A stretch of DNA of 64,000 nucleotides, from the NCBI RefSeq assembly GCF_018687715.1, contig NC_056755.1, positions 40,419,501 through 40,483,500 on the forward strand, written 5' to 3'. Each line of letters begins with the position of its first letter. Positions within the stretch are counted from its first letter, which is position 1. This DNA is from Carya illinoinensis (taxonomy: Eukaryota > Streptophyta > Magnoliopsida > Fagales > Juglandaceae). The notes under the pieces were generated by a model, which was given only the letters and a program-made list of their open reading frames with translations, searched no databases and was not told the origin of the DNA. Positions 47,154 to 59,600 of the stretch are shown piece by piece. A program made the translations under genes and the position numbers.

Positions 47154-50100
47154 ATGGAAGGATCTGGAATAGACAGGAGCTCTGAACATGCCAGTAGCTC
47201 AGGACGTCGGTCCACTGTGTCAAATGCGAAGTTTGAAGTTGAGAAGTTCAATAGAACAAGCAACTTCGGCATGTGGCAATGTGAAGTCATGGACGTTTTG
47301 ATCCAATAAGAGTTGGATATTGCGTTGGGAGGAAAGCTAGATGATATGACTGATCAGGGTTGGAAGAAGCTTAATACTCAAGCTTGGAGTACAATCCGAT
47401 TATGCCTTACCAAAGAACAAAAGTATTTTGTCATGAGAGAGATAGATGCTAGGGTACTTTGGCAGAAATTGGAGGATAAGTTCATGAAGAAGAGCATTGA
47501 GAGCCGTTTGCACTTGAAGAAGAAGCTCTTCAGATTCCAATTTCATGAAGGTATTTCAATGTCTGAACATCTGAATAATTATAACCAAATTCTTGCTGAT
47601 CTGTTAAACTTGGATGTTAAAATCGAAGATGAAGATAAGGCTTTACTACTGTTGAATTTATTGCCTGATACATATGAGCATTTAATTACTACTCTATTGT
47701 ATAAGAAGGAAAAAATTAGTTTTGAAAATGTATCTAGCTCTTTAATTAGCAATGAGTACCGGAGAAAAGATAAACAGGTACACCGAGATACATCAAGTGA
47801 AGCGTTAACAGCAAGAGGGAGACCACAGTCAAGGTATCCCAGAAAGAAGAACGGTTTTCATTCAAAAACCCGGGCCACATCACGTGGTTCATCAGTCGGC
47901 AGAAAACTCGCCAGAGACGAGTGTTCCTTTTGTCACAACAAAGGACACTGGAGAAAGGATTGTCCCAACCGGAAGGGACAACAGCATAATCAACCCACCA
48001 CAGCCAATGTCATGGACAGAGATGACGAGTCAGATTTTGCCTTGGCAAGTTCATCATCCATTTTTCATTGCGATGAATGGATTATGGATTCCAGATGTAC
48101 CTATCATATGTGTTCCAATCGGGACTGGTTTACTGATTTCACAAAAATTGATGGTGGAGCAGTACTTATGGGCAATGATAGTGCCTATAAGACTCAAGGA
48201 ATATGTAGCATTCGGTTAAAGCTGCACGATGGCAGCGTCAAGACTCTGACAGAAGTTCGGTACGTTCCGAACTTGCGGAAGAATCTCATCTCACTGTGAT
48301 CTTTGGATTCAAAGGGATTCAGAATCGCCATTGAAGACGGAACTCTCAAAGTACTAATGGGAGTTCAGGTGGCAATGAAGGGTTTGAGGTGAGGAAACTT
48401 GTACTTCTTGCAAGGAAGTACTGTTGATGAAAGAGCTTCCACAGGCTGTGAGAAGCTAGATGAGACTGATGCCGACACCACCAGTCTTTGGCATATGCGT
48501 AAGGGACACGCAGGAGAAATAGCTTTGCAAACATTGGTGAAGCAAGGCTTACTCAAAGGTGCCAAGACAGGTAAACTGTCTTTTTGTGAGCACTATGTAT
48601 TGGGGAAGCAGAGGCGGATCAAGTTTGGAACCGCAGTACACAATACACAGGGAATTCTTGACTATGTGCATTCCGATATTTGGGGACCTACCCAAAATGC
48701 ATATTTGGGAGGTAAACATTAGTTTGTAACTTTTGTTGATGATTATTCTCGTCGTGTGTGGGTGTATACGATGAAGAATAAAGATGAAGTGCTGAAAATC
48801 TTCCTTGATTGGAAGAAAATGGTTGAGACTCAGACCGGCAAGAAGATCAAGCGGCTCAGATCTGATAATGAAGGTGAGTACACTTCAAACCCCTTCATGG
48901 AAGTATGCCGAAGAAAGAGAATTGTCAGACACTTCACGGTACGAGGTACACCGCAGCAGAACTGTGTGGCAGAACGAATGAATCGTACTTTATTAGAGAA
49001 AGTGCAATGTATGTTGCTGAATGCTGGATTCAGTAAAAAATTTTGGGCTGAAGCTGTGACATATGCCTGCCACCTCATTAACCGATTACCCGCAGCTGCC
49101 AATGACGGAAAGACACCCATTGAAATGTAGAGAGGTAAACATGCTACTGATTATGATTTTTTACACATTTTCGAATGTCCTGCTTACTATCATGCTAAAG
49201 AAAGTAAGCTTGATCCTAGAGCCAAGAAAGCAAAATTCTTGGGCTTTAGTACTGGTGTAAAAGGGTATAGACTCTGGTGTGTAGAGTCCAAAAAGGTAAT
49301 CATCAGTAGAGATGTTACATTCAACGAATCTGAGATGCTTAAGTCACATAAGCATAAAGATTCCATTGATGGTGAAACATCAGATGATTCGCAGAGTGTG
49401 GAGTTTATTACTTCAAAGAAGTTGGGAAAGCATGGACAAGATGAGGTTGATAATCCAGTCACAGTACCTCCAAGTCAACCCGAGTCAATAGCAACCAACA
49501 GACCGAGATGAGAGAAACGTGTACCGACACGTTATGCAGACTATGTGACATATGCATTACCAGCTGAAGGGGGTGAGATTCCAACCACTTACAGAGAAGC
49601 CATACAGTCCAGTGAACAAGTTGAATGGACAAAGGCGATGAATGAAGATATGCAGTCTCTTTACCAAAACCAGACTTGGGAGCTTGTGCCGCTTCCAAAA
49701 GGAAAGAAGACAATTGGTTGTAAGTGGATCTTCAATCAGAAAGATGATCAAGCTGCTAAAAATGGAGTGCGATACAAAGCTAGGTTGGTAGCCAAGGGCT
49801 ACGCTCAGACAGAGGGAATTGACTACAGTGAAGTATTCTCTCCTGTTGTGAATCATTTATCCATTCGGATATTGTTAGCTTTGGTTGCACAATATGATCT
49901 TGAGTTAGCACAACTTGATGTAAAGACAACTTTCTTACATGGTGATCTGGAAGAGGAGATTTATCTGTCTCAACCAGAAGGATTCAAAGAAGCTGGCAAA
50001 GAAAATTGGGTATGCAGTCTGAAGAAGTCTCTCTATGGCTTGAAGCAGTCACCTCGGCAATGGTACAAGCGTTTCAACCGCTTTATGTTGGATCTGAAAT

Positions 50101-51146
50101 ACACTCGTTGCCAATATGATCATTGTGTATATTTTAGAAAACTTGCAAATGGATCTTTCATTTATTTGCTTTTGTATGTAGATGATATGTTAATTGCATG
50201 TAAAAGTAAGGGGGAGATAGATCGCTTAAAAACTCAGTTAAGTAATGAGTTTGAAATGAAAGATCTGGGAGAAGCACGAAGAATACTGGGGATGGAGATC
50301 AGCAGAGATAGGGTGAAAGGTACAGTTCACCTTACTCAGAAGTAGTATCTGAAGAGAATACTTCAACGATTCAACATCGACTCGAAGACGAAGCCGGTGA
50401 GTACTCCTATGACCCCATATTTCAAACTTAGTGCATTGCAGTCTCCTAAAACCGATGAAGAGCGGGACTACATGAGGAATGTCCCATGTGCAAGTGTTGT
50501 TGGAAGCTTAATGTATGCCATGGTGTGTACACGACCTGATATTTCCCAGGCTGTTAGCTTAGTTAGTCGCTATATGCATAATCCTGGAAAAGTTCATTGG
50601 CATGCAGCTAAGTGGATTCTACGGTATATTTTAAAGACCGTAGATGTTGGTTTGAAATTCGAGAAGAGTGAAGATAGTCTAGTAGCTGGATATGTTGACT
50701 CAGACTATGCAGGTGATCTTGACAAACGCCGATCGACAACTGGTTATGTGTTCACTATGGCTGGAGGACCAGTTAGTTGGCGATCAACTTTGCAGTCAAT
50801 AATTGCACTATCATCAACTGAGGCTGAATACATGGCTGTAACAGAAGTCGTGAAAGAAGCTATTTGGTTACAGGGATTGGTAACAGATTTGGGCTTTGAG
50901 CAGCAAGAGGTTACCGTTTACTGTGACAGTCAGAGTGCAATTCATTTGGCCAAGAATCAAGTATATCACTCTCGAACAAAACATATAGATGTCCGATTTC
51001 ACTTTGTACGTGAAATATTAGAAGAAGATGACATCAAACTTCAAAAAATTGGCACTGAAGATAATCCAGCAGATATGTTGACGAAGGTCGTCACAGGGAT
51101 CAAGTTCCAACACTGTTTGGACTTGATCAGTATTGAACACTGTTGA
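47154..51146 (+). pseudogene. Copia Gag-Pol polyprotein with seven stops
   Basis: One frame of 1331 codons from ATG 47154 to TGA 51144-51146, with no frameshift but stops at 47307, 48297, 48390, 48720, 49128, 49509 and 50343. Gag ends with the zinc knuckle CSFCHNKGHWRKDC (from residue 257). The protease motif WIMDSRC has D312-S-R instead of D-S-G. The integrase zinc domain LWHMRKGH...FCEHYVLGKQ has Tyr in place of the last Cys. The integrase core keeps HSDIWGP, RSDNEGEYTS and the PQQN-VAERMNRTLLE stretch. RT has KARLVAKGYAQTEGIDYSE, AQLDVKTTFLHGDLEEEIYL and the catalytic YVDDML (about 50177-50194). RNase H has VDSDYAGDLDKR, ALSSTEAEYMA and KHIDVRFHFVRE. It resembles the Tnt1-like (Tork) group. 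At least five stops look like C:G to T:A changes, as expected from decay of methylated DNA. Confidence 0.95.
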
Positions 51147-51260
51147 GCACCCTCGGGTGCATTGGAGCGCATTCAACAACGGAAGTCTCTCATGTCCAAG
51201 AATGGGATGCATTCATTTGAAAAATGAATCAGTTTGTAAGCATCTTGATTTTGCACACTT

Positions 51261-51276
51261 GGGTGGAGGGGGTGAT
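51261..51276 (+). other. Polypurine tract
   Basis: GGGTGGAGGGGGTGAT directly before the 3' LTR; the plus-strand primer of reverse transcription in this family. Confidence 0.8.
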
Positions 51277-51618
51277 TGTTGAATAAACCCCCAAGTGTGA
51301 AATGGGTTTGGGTTTGCAGCCACCCACCCCATGTTCACCAACTATCTACTCACCTACTCACCTCTAGAGGCTCTTCTGGTCAAGAAGAGTGGGTGTGTGT
51401 CCCCCCATTATTCTCCTATAAAAGGAGAGCTCTGTTAATGTAATTGAGGCAGTGGGTGAAGAGAGAAAGAGGGACGTGAGAGAGAGAAATAGAATTTTGT
51501 AAAGTGTTTTATAAATCTCGTACAAATTCTATAAAAGAGGTTTCAGTTGACGTAAGCAATTTGCTGAACCACTTTAAAATTGCCTTGTGTGATTTTTGGA
51601 CAGGCCGGAGGCACAACA
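51277..51618 (+). repeat. 3' LTR of Copia element
   Basis: 342 bp, about 93% identical by eye to the 5' LTR. Confidence 0.95.
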
Positions 51619-52056
51619 GTGCGACCACTACAAAACAACAAACGAGAATGCATCCCAATTGGTTGTAACTTCCAACCGTTTTATTTTAAAATAATTTTAC
51701 ATATAATTATAAAGTACGTATAATTATTTTGAAAAAGAATGAGATTTAGTATTAAAAAATTATTTTTTTTCATGTGAATTTTATATTTTATTTATTTTTT
51801 TCAAAATAATTACGCATAATATACAGTTGTAAATATATTTTTCTCTTTATTATCCTTATAATGTACTGCATCAAAACAGCCACTCAACCGTTTACTCTCT
51901 TACTTTAATCAAACAAGGTAATTGGTTATTATTTCTTTTCTTTTCTTTTGTAAATACACTTTGATTACTCATATAATGCGAATCTTACACTTTTTTATAT
52001 TTATTTTTTTATTAATGAAATGATTTATTAGGAAAAAAAACTTATTGGTTATAATT

Positions 52057-52350
52057 GGGTGTAGGATTCAGAATCTGATAAAAAGTGGATTAGATGATTT
52101 TAGAAGAGATAAGATAATTTTAAATAAAAGTTAAAAATTGAATAAAATATTATTAAAATATTATTTAATAATATTATTATTATTTTAAAATTTAAAAAAG
52201 TTGAATTATTTGTTATATTTTGTGTTGAAAATTAAAAAAATTATAATAATTATAATAATTAAATAAGATAATTGTAATTATTTATTATATTTTATATAAA
52301 AATTTTAAAAAATTATAATAATAGACGAGAACAGAAATCCAAATGAAACT
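52057..52350 (+). mobile_element. AT-rich MITE copy (TTTGGATTGAGA family), diverged
   Basis: Core ATATTATTAAAATATTATTT, then (TTA)n and AAAGTTGAATTATTTGTTAT; the end reads GAACAGAAATCCAAATGAAA. The 3' half (TTATTATATTTTATATAAAA) appears twice, suggesting an internal duplication. Confidence 0.55.
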
Positions 52351-52644
52351 TGTGCTCGGGTACAGGTAGAAGGCACGTTAATCCAAAAGAGAGGGATAGC
52401 CTTGCTGTGACTCATGTGGTGGCCGAATTCGACAAGCGAGAGATAAAAAGTAGATTCCCCTACATACGTATAACGTGGATCACCGCAGTTGGAATGCCAA
52501 AAGCTATCCACGTACCAACTTTTTATAATAATAATAATTAGCAAACACCAATTGATCTCCTGAAGCGCTAAAGAGTGATCTCCTTTCAGCCTTCAGGTCA
52601 TTCATGCACCATAAATGGTTGGAAATCCCCTCGTTGGATTACAT

Positions 52645-52820
52645 AATTAGGATATGAAATAAGGTAAGATGGGAAATAATTTATTATTATAATAAAAAAA
52701 ATTTAATATTAATTTTATTTTAAGATTTAAAAAAGTTAAATTATTTATTATATTTTATATAAAAATTTAAAAAAATTATAATGATTATGTAAGATAAGAT
52801 AAGATTAGATAGTTTAGTTT
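52645..52820 (+). mobile_element. AT-rich MITE copy (TTTGGATTGAGA family), decayed
   Basis: GATATGAAATAAGGTAAGAT at the left; AAAGTTAAATTATTTATTAT and GTAAGATAAGATAAGATTAG at the right. Lacks the sharp ends. Confidence 0.45.
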
Positions 52821-53667
52821 TGTGTAATTAAATTGTATAAGAATTATTAAAAAGTAAAATTTCTACTCATCATCTTCATACTACATATTATATATAATTT
52901 TTTATTTTTTTTTCTTACTAAATATGTGATATATGAATAATAAATAGAAAAATTTAATTAATTTAAAAAGAAATAAAAATAAATAAAAATAAAAATAAGT
53001 GTGGTGTGTGAAAAGAATGTCAAAACCTCCTCCTTTAGATAACTCATCTTTTGGCTTTTGCCATCTTATATATTTGGCTTTTACTTCATTTTTCATGATC
53101 ATCTCTCTAAAATATTAGTAAAATTTCTCGGAGTTTTATGAACCCTAATACTTTTGATCTCATGCTTCAGTCTTGTAAAGTTATTTTTTGCTGACAAACA
53201 GCTTGATTTATGGAATTATTTTTTACTGGTAAACAGCTTGATTATAGATTGATATAAAAGCACAATGGTTTCTTTCTGAAAAGAGGGCAAAACAGCTATG
53301 AAACAGTACTTAAATGATGAAGTGTTAGTTGAGGCCAAGAAGAGATCACTACCCTTCCATCCTAAGTTATCTTCATTGCTTCCTTTTTTTTTTGTTCCCC
53401 AAATCATTAGCCAGAGGAAGGAGAGCACTCCTACCATTAATGGATCAAAATAACAGTTCTAATCAGCAAACTTACTAGCTGAAGGAATCATAAGGAGGAG
53501 GAACATGCACGCCATAATTTTTTTCTTCCTACTACTCTTCTATTTCGTCTGTATTTCTAATTCATCGTTGTTTTGAAATCAATAATAGAATAATTGCGGT
53601 AATTCTTGTTCTTGTAAATAATTACATAAGATTATTATATGAAATTGGTTCTCGGATCACTGAGCCC

Positions 53668-53850
53668 CATTTGGATTGAGAAACAATCTCAATTCATCTC
53701 ATCTCATTATTACAATTTTTTCAAATTTTTTCTCAAAATATAATAAACAATTCAACCATTTCAAATCTTAAAATGATAATAATATTAAAAAATAATATTT
53801 TAATAATAATTTATTTAATTTTTAACTTTTATATAAAATTATTTCATCTC
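53668..53850 (-). mobile_element. AT-rich MITE copy (TTTGGATTGAGA family), well preserved
   Basis: Starts CCATTTGGATTGAGAAACAA, then TCTCAATTCATCTCATCTCA and TTATTACAATTTTTTCAAAT. The core is AAAATAATATTTTAATAATA, and it ends near TTATTTCATCTCGCC. Reverse orientation relative to 34870-35075. Confidence 0.7.
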
Positions 53851-54624
53851 GCCAGCCGAGGACAGTACCTAACTTAAAAGAAAAAGGAATTAAGTTCTTG
53901 AATCAACAGCATCCAACAATGCATGAGAAGAAGTCTTGCATTTAATAATTGGCATTCTAAAGTGGTTTGTACAAGCATCTTTTTTTTATTCATGGTGTGT
54001 GTATATATATACATATACATATATATATATACATACACGTGTTAAATGCAAACCAATTCTAATTTTTATGAAATATTTCAGACTCTGCCCCAAAAAAGGT
54101 ATTCTTATAATTAAGAGGGAAGAGCATTATCCAATAAGAAAGGAACAAAAAAAAAAAAAAACTTTGAAATATGAGGAATAAAATCAAAGAGATCCTAATT
54201 AGAGAATGTTTTAGCTATAAAAGGATTTTACAAAATTCTAACTATAAACTGACGTGGTTTAATCTGTTAGGTTAAATTGAAATAATTGACTACTTTGGAA
54301 TATAATTGAGACATCTGGATTGGTTAGAAACGAGGTAACAATGAATTGTCACATTATGTGTAAGAATCTTACAAAAGTGTGTAGAGTTTAAGTTTTTCAT
54401 ATATTCTGTAAATAATATTGAGTTGTAAAGAGAATAATTGATTTATTAGGACTTTTCCACACCTTGACTATGGGCTTAATTTATTAGTTAATTAAGGCAA
54501 TTTTTGAATTGGATTATTTTAATTTGTAACCACCATTTTTTTTTTAAACTTTAAATATATTGTAACTATTTATGGTTTTGGATATATATTAATCATTTAT
54601 GAAGGGTCCAACCTAGTTCAATTA

Positions 54625-54975
54625 AGTGCTCGTTTGGATATTTTGGAATATCTCTAAATAGTATTGAAATTATTTATAAATAGTAAAGAAATAATTTAAG
54701 TTAAGATGTTTTATTGATTTTTAAAAAATAAGATGAAAAAAGTTGAATAATTTTTTTAAATTAAAAAATTATTAGAATATATATATTTTTTTATAAATTT
54801 GAAAAAGTTGTATTATTTTTATATTTTATTTGAAAGTTTAAAAAATTTGTAATGATTAAATAAAAAAATTAAAATTTTAAAATTAAAAAATATTTTATAT
54901 TTCAGAGATATTTTAAAAATAATATCTAAAAATATCTAACAATACTTTCCTCCAAATTATTCCTAAGTTACCATC
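54625..54975 (+). mobile_element. Related AT-rich MITE
   Basis: Begins GCTCGTTTGGATATTTTGGA. Contains AAAAAGTTGAATAATTTTTT and TTGTATTATTTTTATATTTTA, similar to the family core but with GAATATCTCTAAATAGTATT ends, mirrored by TATTTCAGAGATATTTTAAA. A separate subfamily. Confidence 0.5.
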
Positions 54976-56340
54976 TTGAAAATTAGAGTGATGTTCATGT
55001 TGCCGTATTTTTTTTTTTTTTGAGAAATATTTCATCTACACAGAGATTATATAAAAGTAAATCTATAAACTGATTTAATTTAATATAATGCGATAGATTG
55101 TAAAATTATTTTTATTATAAAATAAATTTAATGGATAATATAACCCACATCAATACTCATATCAATTTGGGTATTTAATTTTAGAATTTTGCTACATACA
55201 AAACACAGTCACGCACTAATATGTGTACTAATACTGATTTATTTATACTTAAAATTTAAATTAATGCTATTTTCAATAAAATTTACTTTTTGACTAACCA
55301 CATCATATTAATACACAGATTAATACACAATTATGTTTATAATTATATTTTTCCTTAATTTTATATACTCTCTATATACGTAGAACTTTTCTTTGTTTTG
55401 AAATTTGTTTGTCCGAACGGAAGGATTTATGTCATTGTCACGGCTACGTCACAGTTGAACACACTTGGCCAATGGAAACGGTAGGAAGAATAAAATGTGT
55501 GGACGGCTGCCCGCCCCAAGTGACACCAGCACAAGCACAAGACTTTCCAAGTTCTAGGCATCTTTGATATTTTCCGACATATCAATCATCGAATACATAG
55601 ATTTCTTTTTGTTGCTTTTTATATAAATTAAAGTAGAGGCCATGTCGTTAACAAATTAAGGTGGTTTCCTTGCATTGCAAATTCAAAACAAAAAGCAATT
55701 TGTGTGCAAATTGAGTATATATCAACATTAACATTGCATGAACTAATAAAATGCCCTACTTTTTCCTTGATACTTAGATATAGTAAAAGACAAATGATAT
55801 TTACAGTCATGATTGTGCAAGCGCTAAATAGTTTTTTTAAAAAAAGAATTAATACAATATCTATATAAAAAAAATTAACTTTTTAATCGTAGATCTCACT
55901 TTTTTTCAAAACGATTTCGCGGCATTTGCACATTCTACGACTAGATATAAAATTACTCATAGGAAAAATATACTCTAATCTAATCCCATCCTGTCTATCT
56001 CTTCTCTGCATTCTAATAATATATTTGACTAAGAAAAAAATTAAATCTACCATATTATATAAGTCCGATCAATTTATAGATATATTTTTATAATAAATTA
56101 TTTATATGTTAACTTCTTTTTATAGTTATAATAAATTTTATAACAAATTATGCATTCATACATAGCCCAGATCGACTTATAAATATCAACTTTGTGATAA
56201 AACCGTGTGAGTCAAGGATCCTATTATCCTAAAGCAGTGCGCGTGGGATCGTACGAAGTGGGCATCCTCAGTGAGTCAGTTGTAGCAAAGGTCTTACTTT
56301 CAAAGTTACACGCTGACCAATAAGACGAACCATTCCGCTA

Positions 56341-56696
56341 ATATACAGTATTAACTCTCTCTCTTTCCCTCAGCCCCACAGAAGCAAAAACGGCCGCCCA
56401 AGGCTCTGGAGTTTCTGCTCTTCTGCTTCTTCAATCACTTGAAGACCAAAGGAAAAGGAGAGAGATAAGACGGGAGTTTTTTCAGAGAGAATTAGAGTAG
56501 GATGGGAGAGGAAAGGGTATAATTTATTTAGAGAAAGAGGGAATCTTTGTCTTATGGCATGCCTGAGGAAGAAGAAGCACTTCATTGAAGGCCTCCCAAT
56601 ATCCGATTCTTCTCTTTTCTTGGCCCACCCCACCAACCCACTTGAAGACTTTTATAAAAAACTGAATCTCTTGCTGCTGATTTTCTCTCCCCGGAA
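56341..56696 (+). promoter_or_regulatory. Probable 5' UTR and promoter of the GH17 gene
   Basis: CT-rich leader (56352-56372) and purine-rich sequence up to the ATG at 56697. TTTATAAAAAAC at 56651-56662 is TATA-like but only about 40 bases from the start codon, so the promoter may lie further upstream. Confidence 0.35.
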
Positions 56697-59600
56697 ATGA
56701 CAAGCTTGTGGGTCTTTGTGCGGTTTCTTACCGTGTTCTTGGTCTTCTTTTCTCTAATTGGTACTTTCTGGCCCTGATTTGTTACTAGGATTTAATATTT
56801 GAATTCATTTAAACCATCTTTCGTGATCTTATGAAGTTGAGATTTTTGCTTGTTTTGTTCAATGGATTTTTGGTCTTTCTATTTTCTTTTGTTCGGGTTT
56901 ATTTCAATTTGGCCTTGAGGGGTTTGCCTGAGGCTTCTGTAAAATTCTCATAATTATTTTATAAGTTTTCTTATAACTTTATTTTTGGATAGGTAGTATT
57001 CTTATAATTTTCAGACTCTGTTAATTAGTTTTTAGCGAGATAGATTGGTTTATCTTGAACATCGAGATTCTCTCTTTATGTAAAGATTTCTTTGGGTTAC
57101 CACTGGTAATTTAATTTTTTATTTTTATTATAGGAAAAATTGATTCTTTGTTTGAAATTGTTTTAATTGAGAATAATATTATACAATTCTCTCAGTGTTC
57201 GCTGGATCTTTTAACTTGTTATTGTTGTTTTCATGCCATTATTGTGCCGTAGAAAGAATACTTTACAGTATTTAAATTCTTTTATTTTGTACTATTATAG
57301 TCCTTATTGAATGATATCTTTTGTTTTATTTTTTATTTTTTATTGAATGATATCTTTTGTTTTGTTTTGTTTTTTTTTTTTTGATCGATAAACAAATGAT
57401 ATCTTTTTTTTTAATGATTTTTATTAATCTTTTTTGGTGATTTGGTGGAACCAATGTCGATACACTCTCCAATTTGCACACTTCTTTCTTGCACTTGTTT
57501 TGTCAATGAAAAACTATCAAATTTTGATGTTATATCGTATATGGAAAATGATTGGGTGACTCCCAAATGTTCCCCCTCATGTATTTTATTTTATTTTTTT
57601 CTTAATGGTTAAGGAAGTGAATATTAATGAATTTGTGATTCTTTTTCCTTAATGGTTAAGGATGTTTAAAAAATGTTTTAAAGGAAATGAAAAGAAAGTG
57701 CAATTGCACTGCTTATAAAAAAGAAAAAGAAAAAAGTGCAATTGCACTAGGGGGCATATTTGTGGTGCACATATGGAGTCATCCTAGCATTGTCCTATCA
57801 TATATAGATGCTGATGCATCTTTAATCTCAATAAATTTTTGATGAAGAAGAGTCATGCCTGATTGGTTATAATTATCTATACCCATTTTGCATTCTACTT
57901 ATTAAAAGACTTATTTCACATTCCATGAATATTGCTATACTTTGATATAAATTGTAGGATGGGTATTGAAAGCACAAGTATCACCAAACAAAATAAAAGA
58001 GGAAGCTGAGAAAAGGGATGATATGAAAATTGTTGGTGCTTGAGTTTCTTTGGTCCAATTTCTTTTGTCCATCTTGTCAATGATTTTGATGCAATATCTG
58101 GCGGCTTGTTGATTTTCATCTTTTTTTTTTAAACCATGTGCCTATGTTAATGGAACCTTTTTTTTTCCCCATTCCCTAGCATCCATGACAGTACAAGGAT
58201 TCACTGGAACCTATGGAATAAATTATGGAAGAATTGCAGATAACATCCCTTCACCTGATGACGTTGCTACTCTTCTCAGAGCAGCAAAAATAAAAAATGT
58301 AAGAATTTACGATGCCGATCACAGTGTTCTGAAGGCATTCGGTGGAACTGGGCTTGAATTGGTGGTTGGTCTTCCAAATGGATCCCTGAAAAATATGAGT
58401 TCAAGTGAGGATCATGCAATGAGTTGGGTTAAAGAGAATGTACAGTCTTTCCTTCCTGAGACACAGATTCGTGGCATTGCAGTGGGCAATGAAGTTTTAG
58501 GAGGGACTGATTCTGAGACGTGGGCAGCTCTTGGTGGTGCAGTGAAAAATATATACAATGCCATAAATAAGCTTCATCTGGCTGATGTGGTTCAGATTAC
58601 CACGGCACATTCACAGGCTGTTTTTGCTAATTCCTACCCTCCGTCTTCATGTATATTCAAAGATAGTGTTGTTCAATATATGAAGCCACTCCTGGAGTTT
58701 TTCGCACAGATTGATTCTCCTTTCTGTTTAAATGCTTACCCATTCCTGGCCTATATGTATGATCCAGAGAACATTGATATTAACTACGCTCTTTTCCAGT
58801 CAACCCAGGGGATCTATGATCCGAAAACTGATCTGCATTACGATAACATGCTTGATGCACAGATTGATGCGGCATATGCAGCTCTTGCAGATGCTGGATT
58901 TAAAAACATGGAAGTCATAGTTACAGAGACTGGATGGGCTTCACGTGGAGATGATAATGAAGCTGCAGCCACAGTAAATAATGCAAGGACATATAATTAT
59001 AACCTGCGGAAAAGGCTTGCAAAGAAGAAAGGAACCCCTTTTAGGCCAAAAAGGGTGGTTAAGGGATATGTTTTTGCAATATTTAATGAAAACCTGAAGC
59101 CTGGGCCAACTTCTGAGAGAAATTTTGGATTGTTTAAGCCTGATGGGAGCATTGCATATGACATTGGGTTTCATGGACTTATATCTTCAGCTGCAGATAC
59201 ATCACACTTGTCTTTGAAGGTTAGGGTTCCTGAACACCTGATAAAACTGATCTGTTTTAATTCTAACATCTTAGGGATTATATTTGCTCTGTCCAAGTCC
59301 TTTTTTGAACTTCCTCTTTGAAAACCGACAGAAGTTAATAGAGGCTATTTAGGTAAAACATCCCTCTTTAAATATATTATTTTGCAAAAAGAAAAAAAAA
59401 TCAAATCTTGCTTCATTTCCTCATATTAATTCGTACCTGCTATCATCTTGCTTTTATTTATGTTTTTTTTTTTTTTATTTATTTTTTATTTTTTATTTTT
59501 TTTGAGGGAATATACACATGAAGAGATTCTTCGGGCTAAAAAAAGGGTAAATGGATGGGAAGCATACAAGGAGAATTTGAATTTACGTCTTAGAGAAGCA

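Larger units (their letters stand above)
46227..51618 (+). mobile_element. Full-length Ty1/Copia LTR retrotransposon
   Basis: 5392 bp, with LTRs at 46227-46569 and 51277-51618 (TGTT...CAACA). Flanking pentamers ATGCG (46222-46226) and GTGCG (51619-51623) differ at one base, a target duplication. The primer binding site TGGTATCAGAGC (46572-46583) matches initiator tRNA-Met. The polypurine tract GGGTGGAGGGGGTGAT is at 51261-51276. One polyprotein frame fills 47154-51146 in the Copia order Gag, protease, integrase, RT, RNase H. By eye the LTRs differ at about 23 of 342 positions (about 7%), mainly transitions, so the insertion is not recent. Its seven in-frame stops make it non-autonomous now. 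Confidence 0.95.
51619..56340. other. MITE-rich AT spacer, no gene recognised
   Basis: Besides the MITEs listed separately, it has a TA/CA repeat (about 54000-54036), and at about 55010-55140 AGAGATTATATAAAAGTAAA and GATAGATTGTAAAATTATTT, which look like another MITE family. 55385-55560 is a more GC-rich block with ACGTCACAG and CCAAT that could be regulatory. No coding domain was found. Confidence 0.45.

Noticed and set aside
58732..58920. 62-codon frame inside GH17 exon 2
   Set aside because: Alternative frame of the catalytic domain coding sequence.
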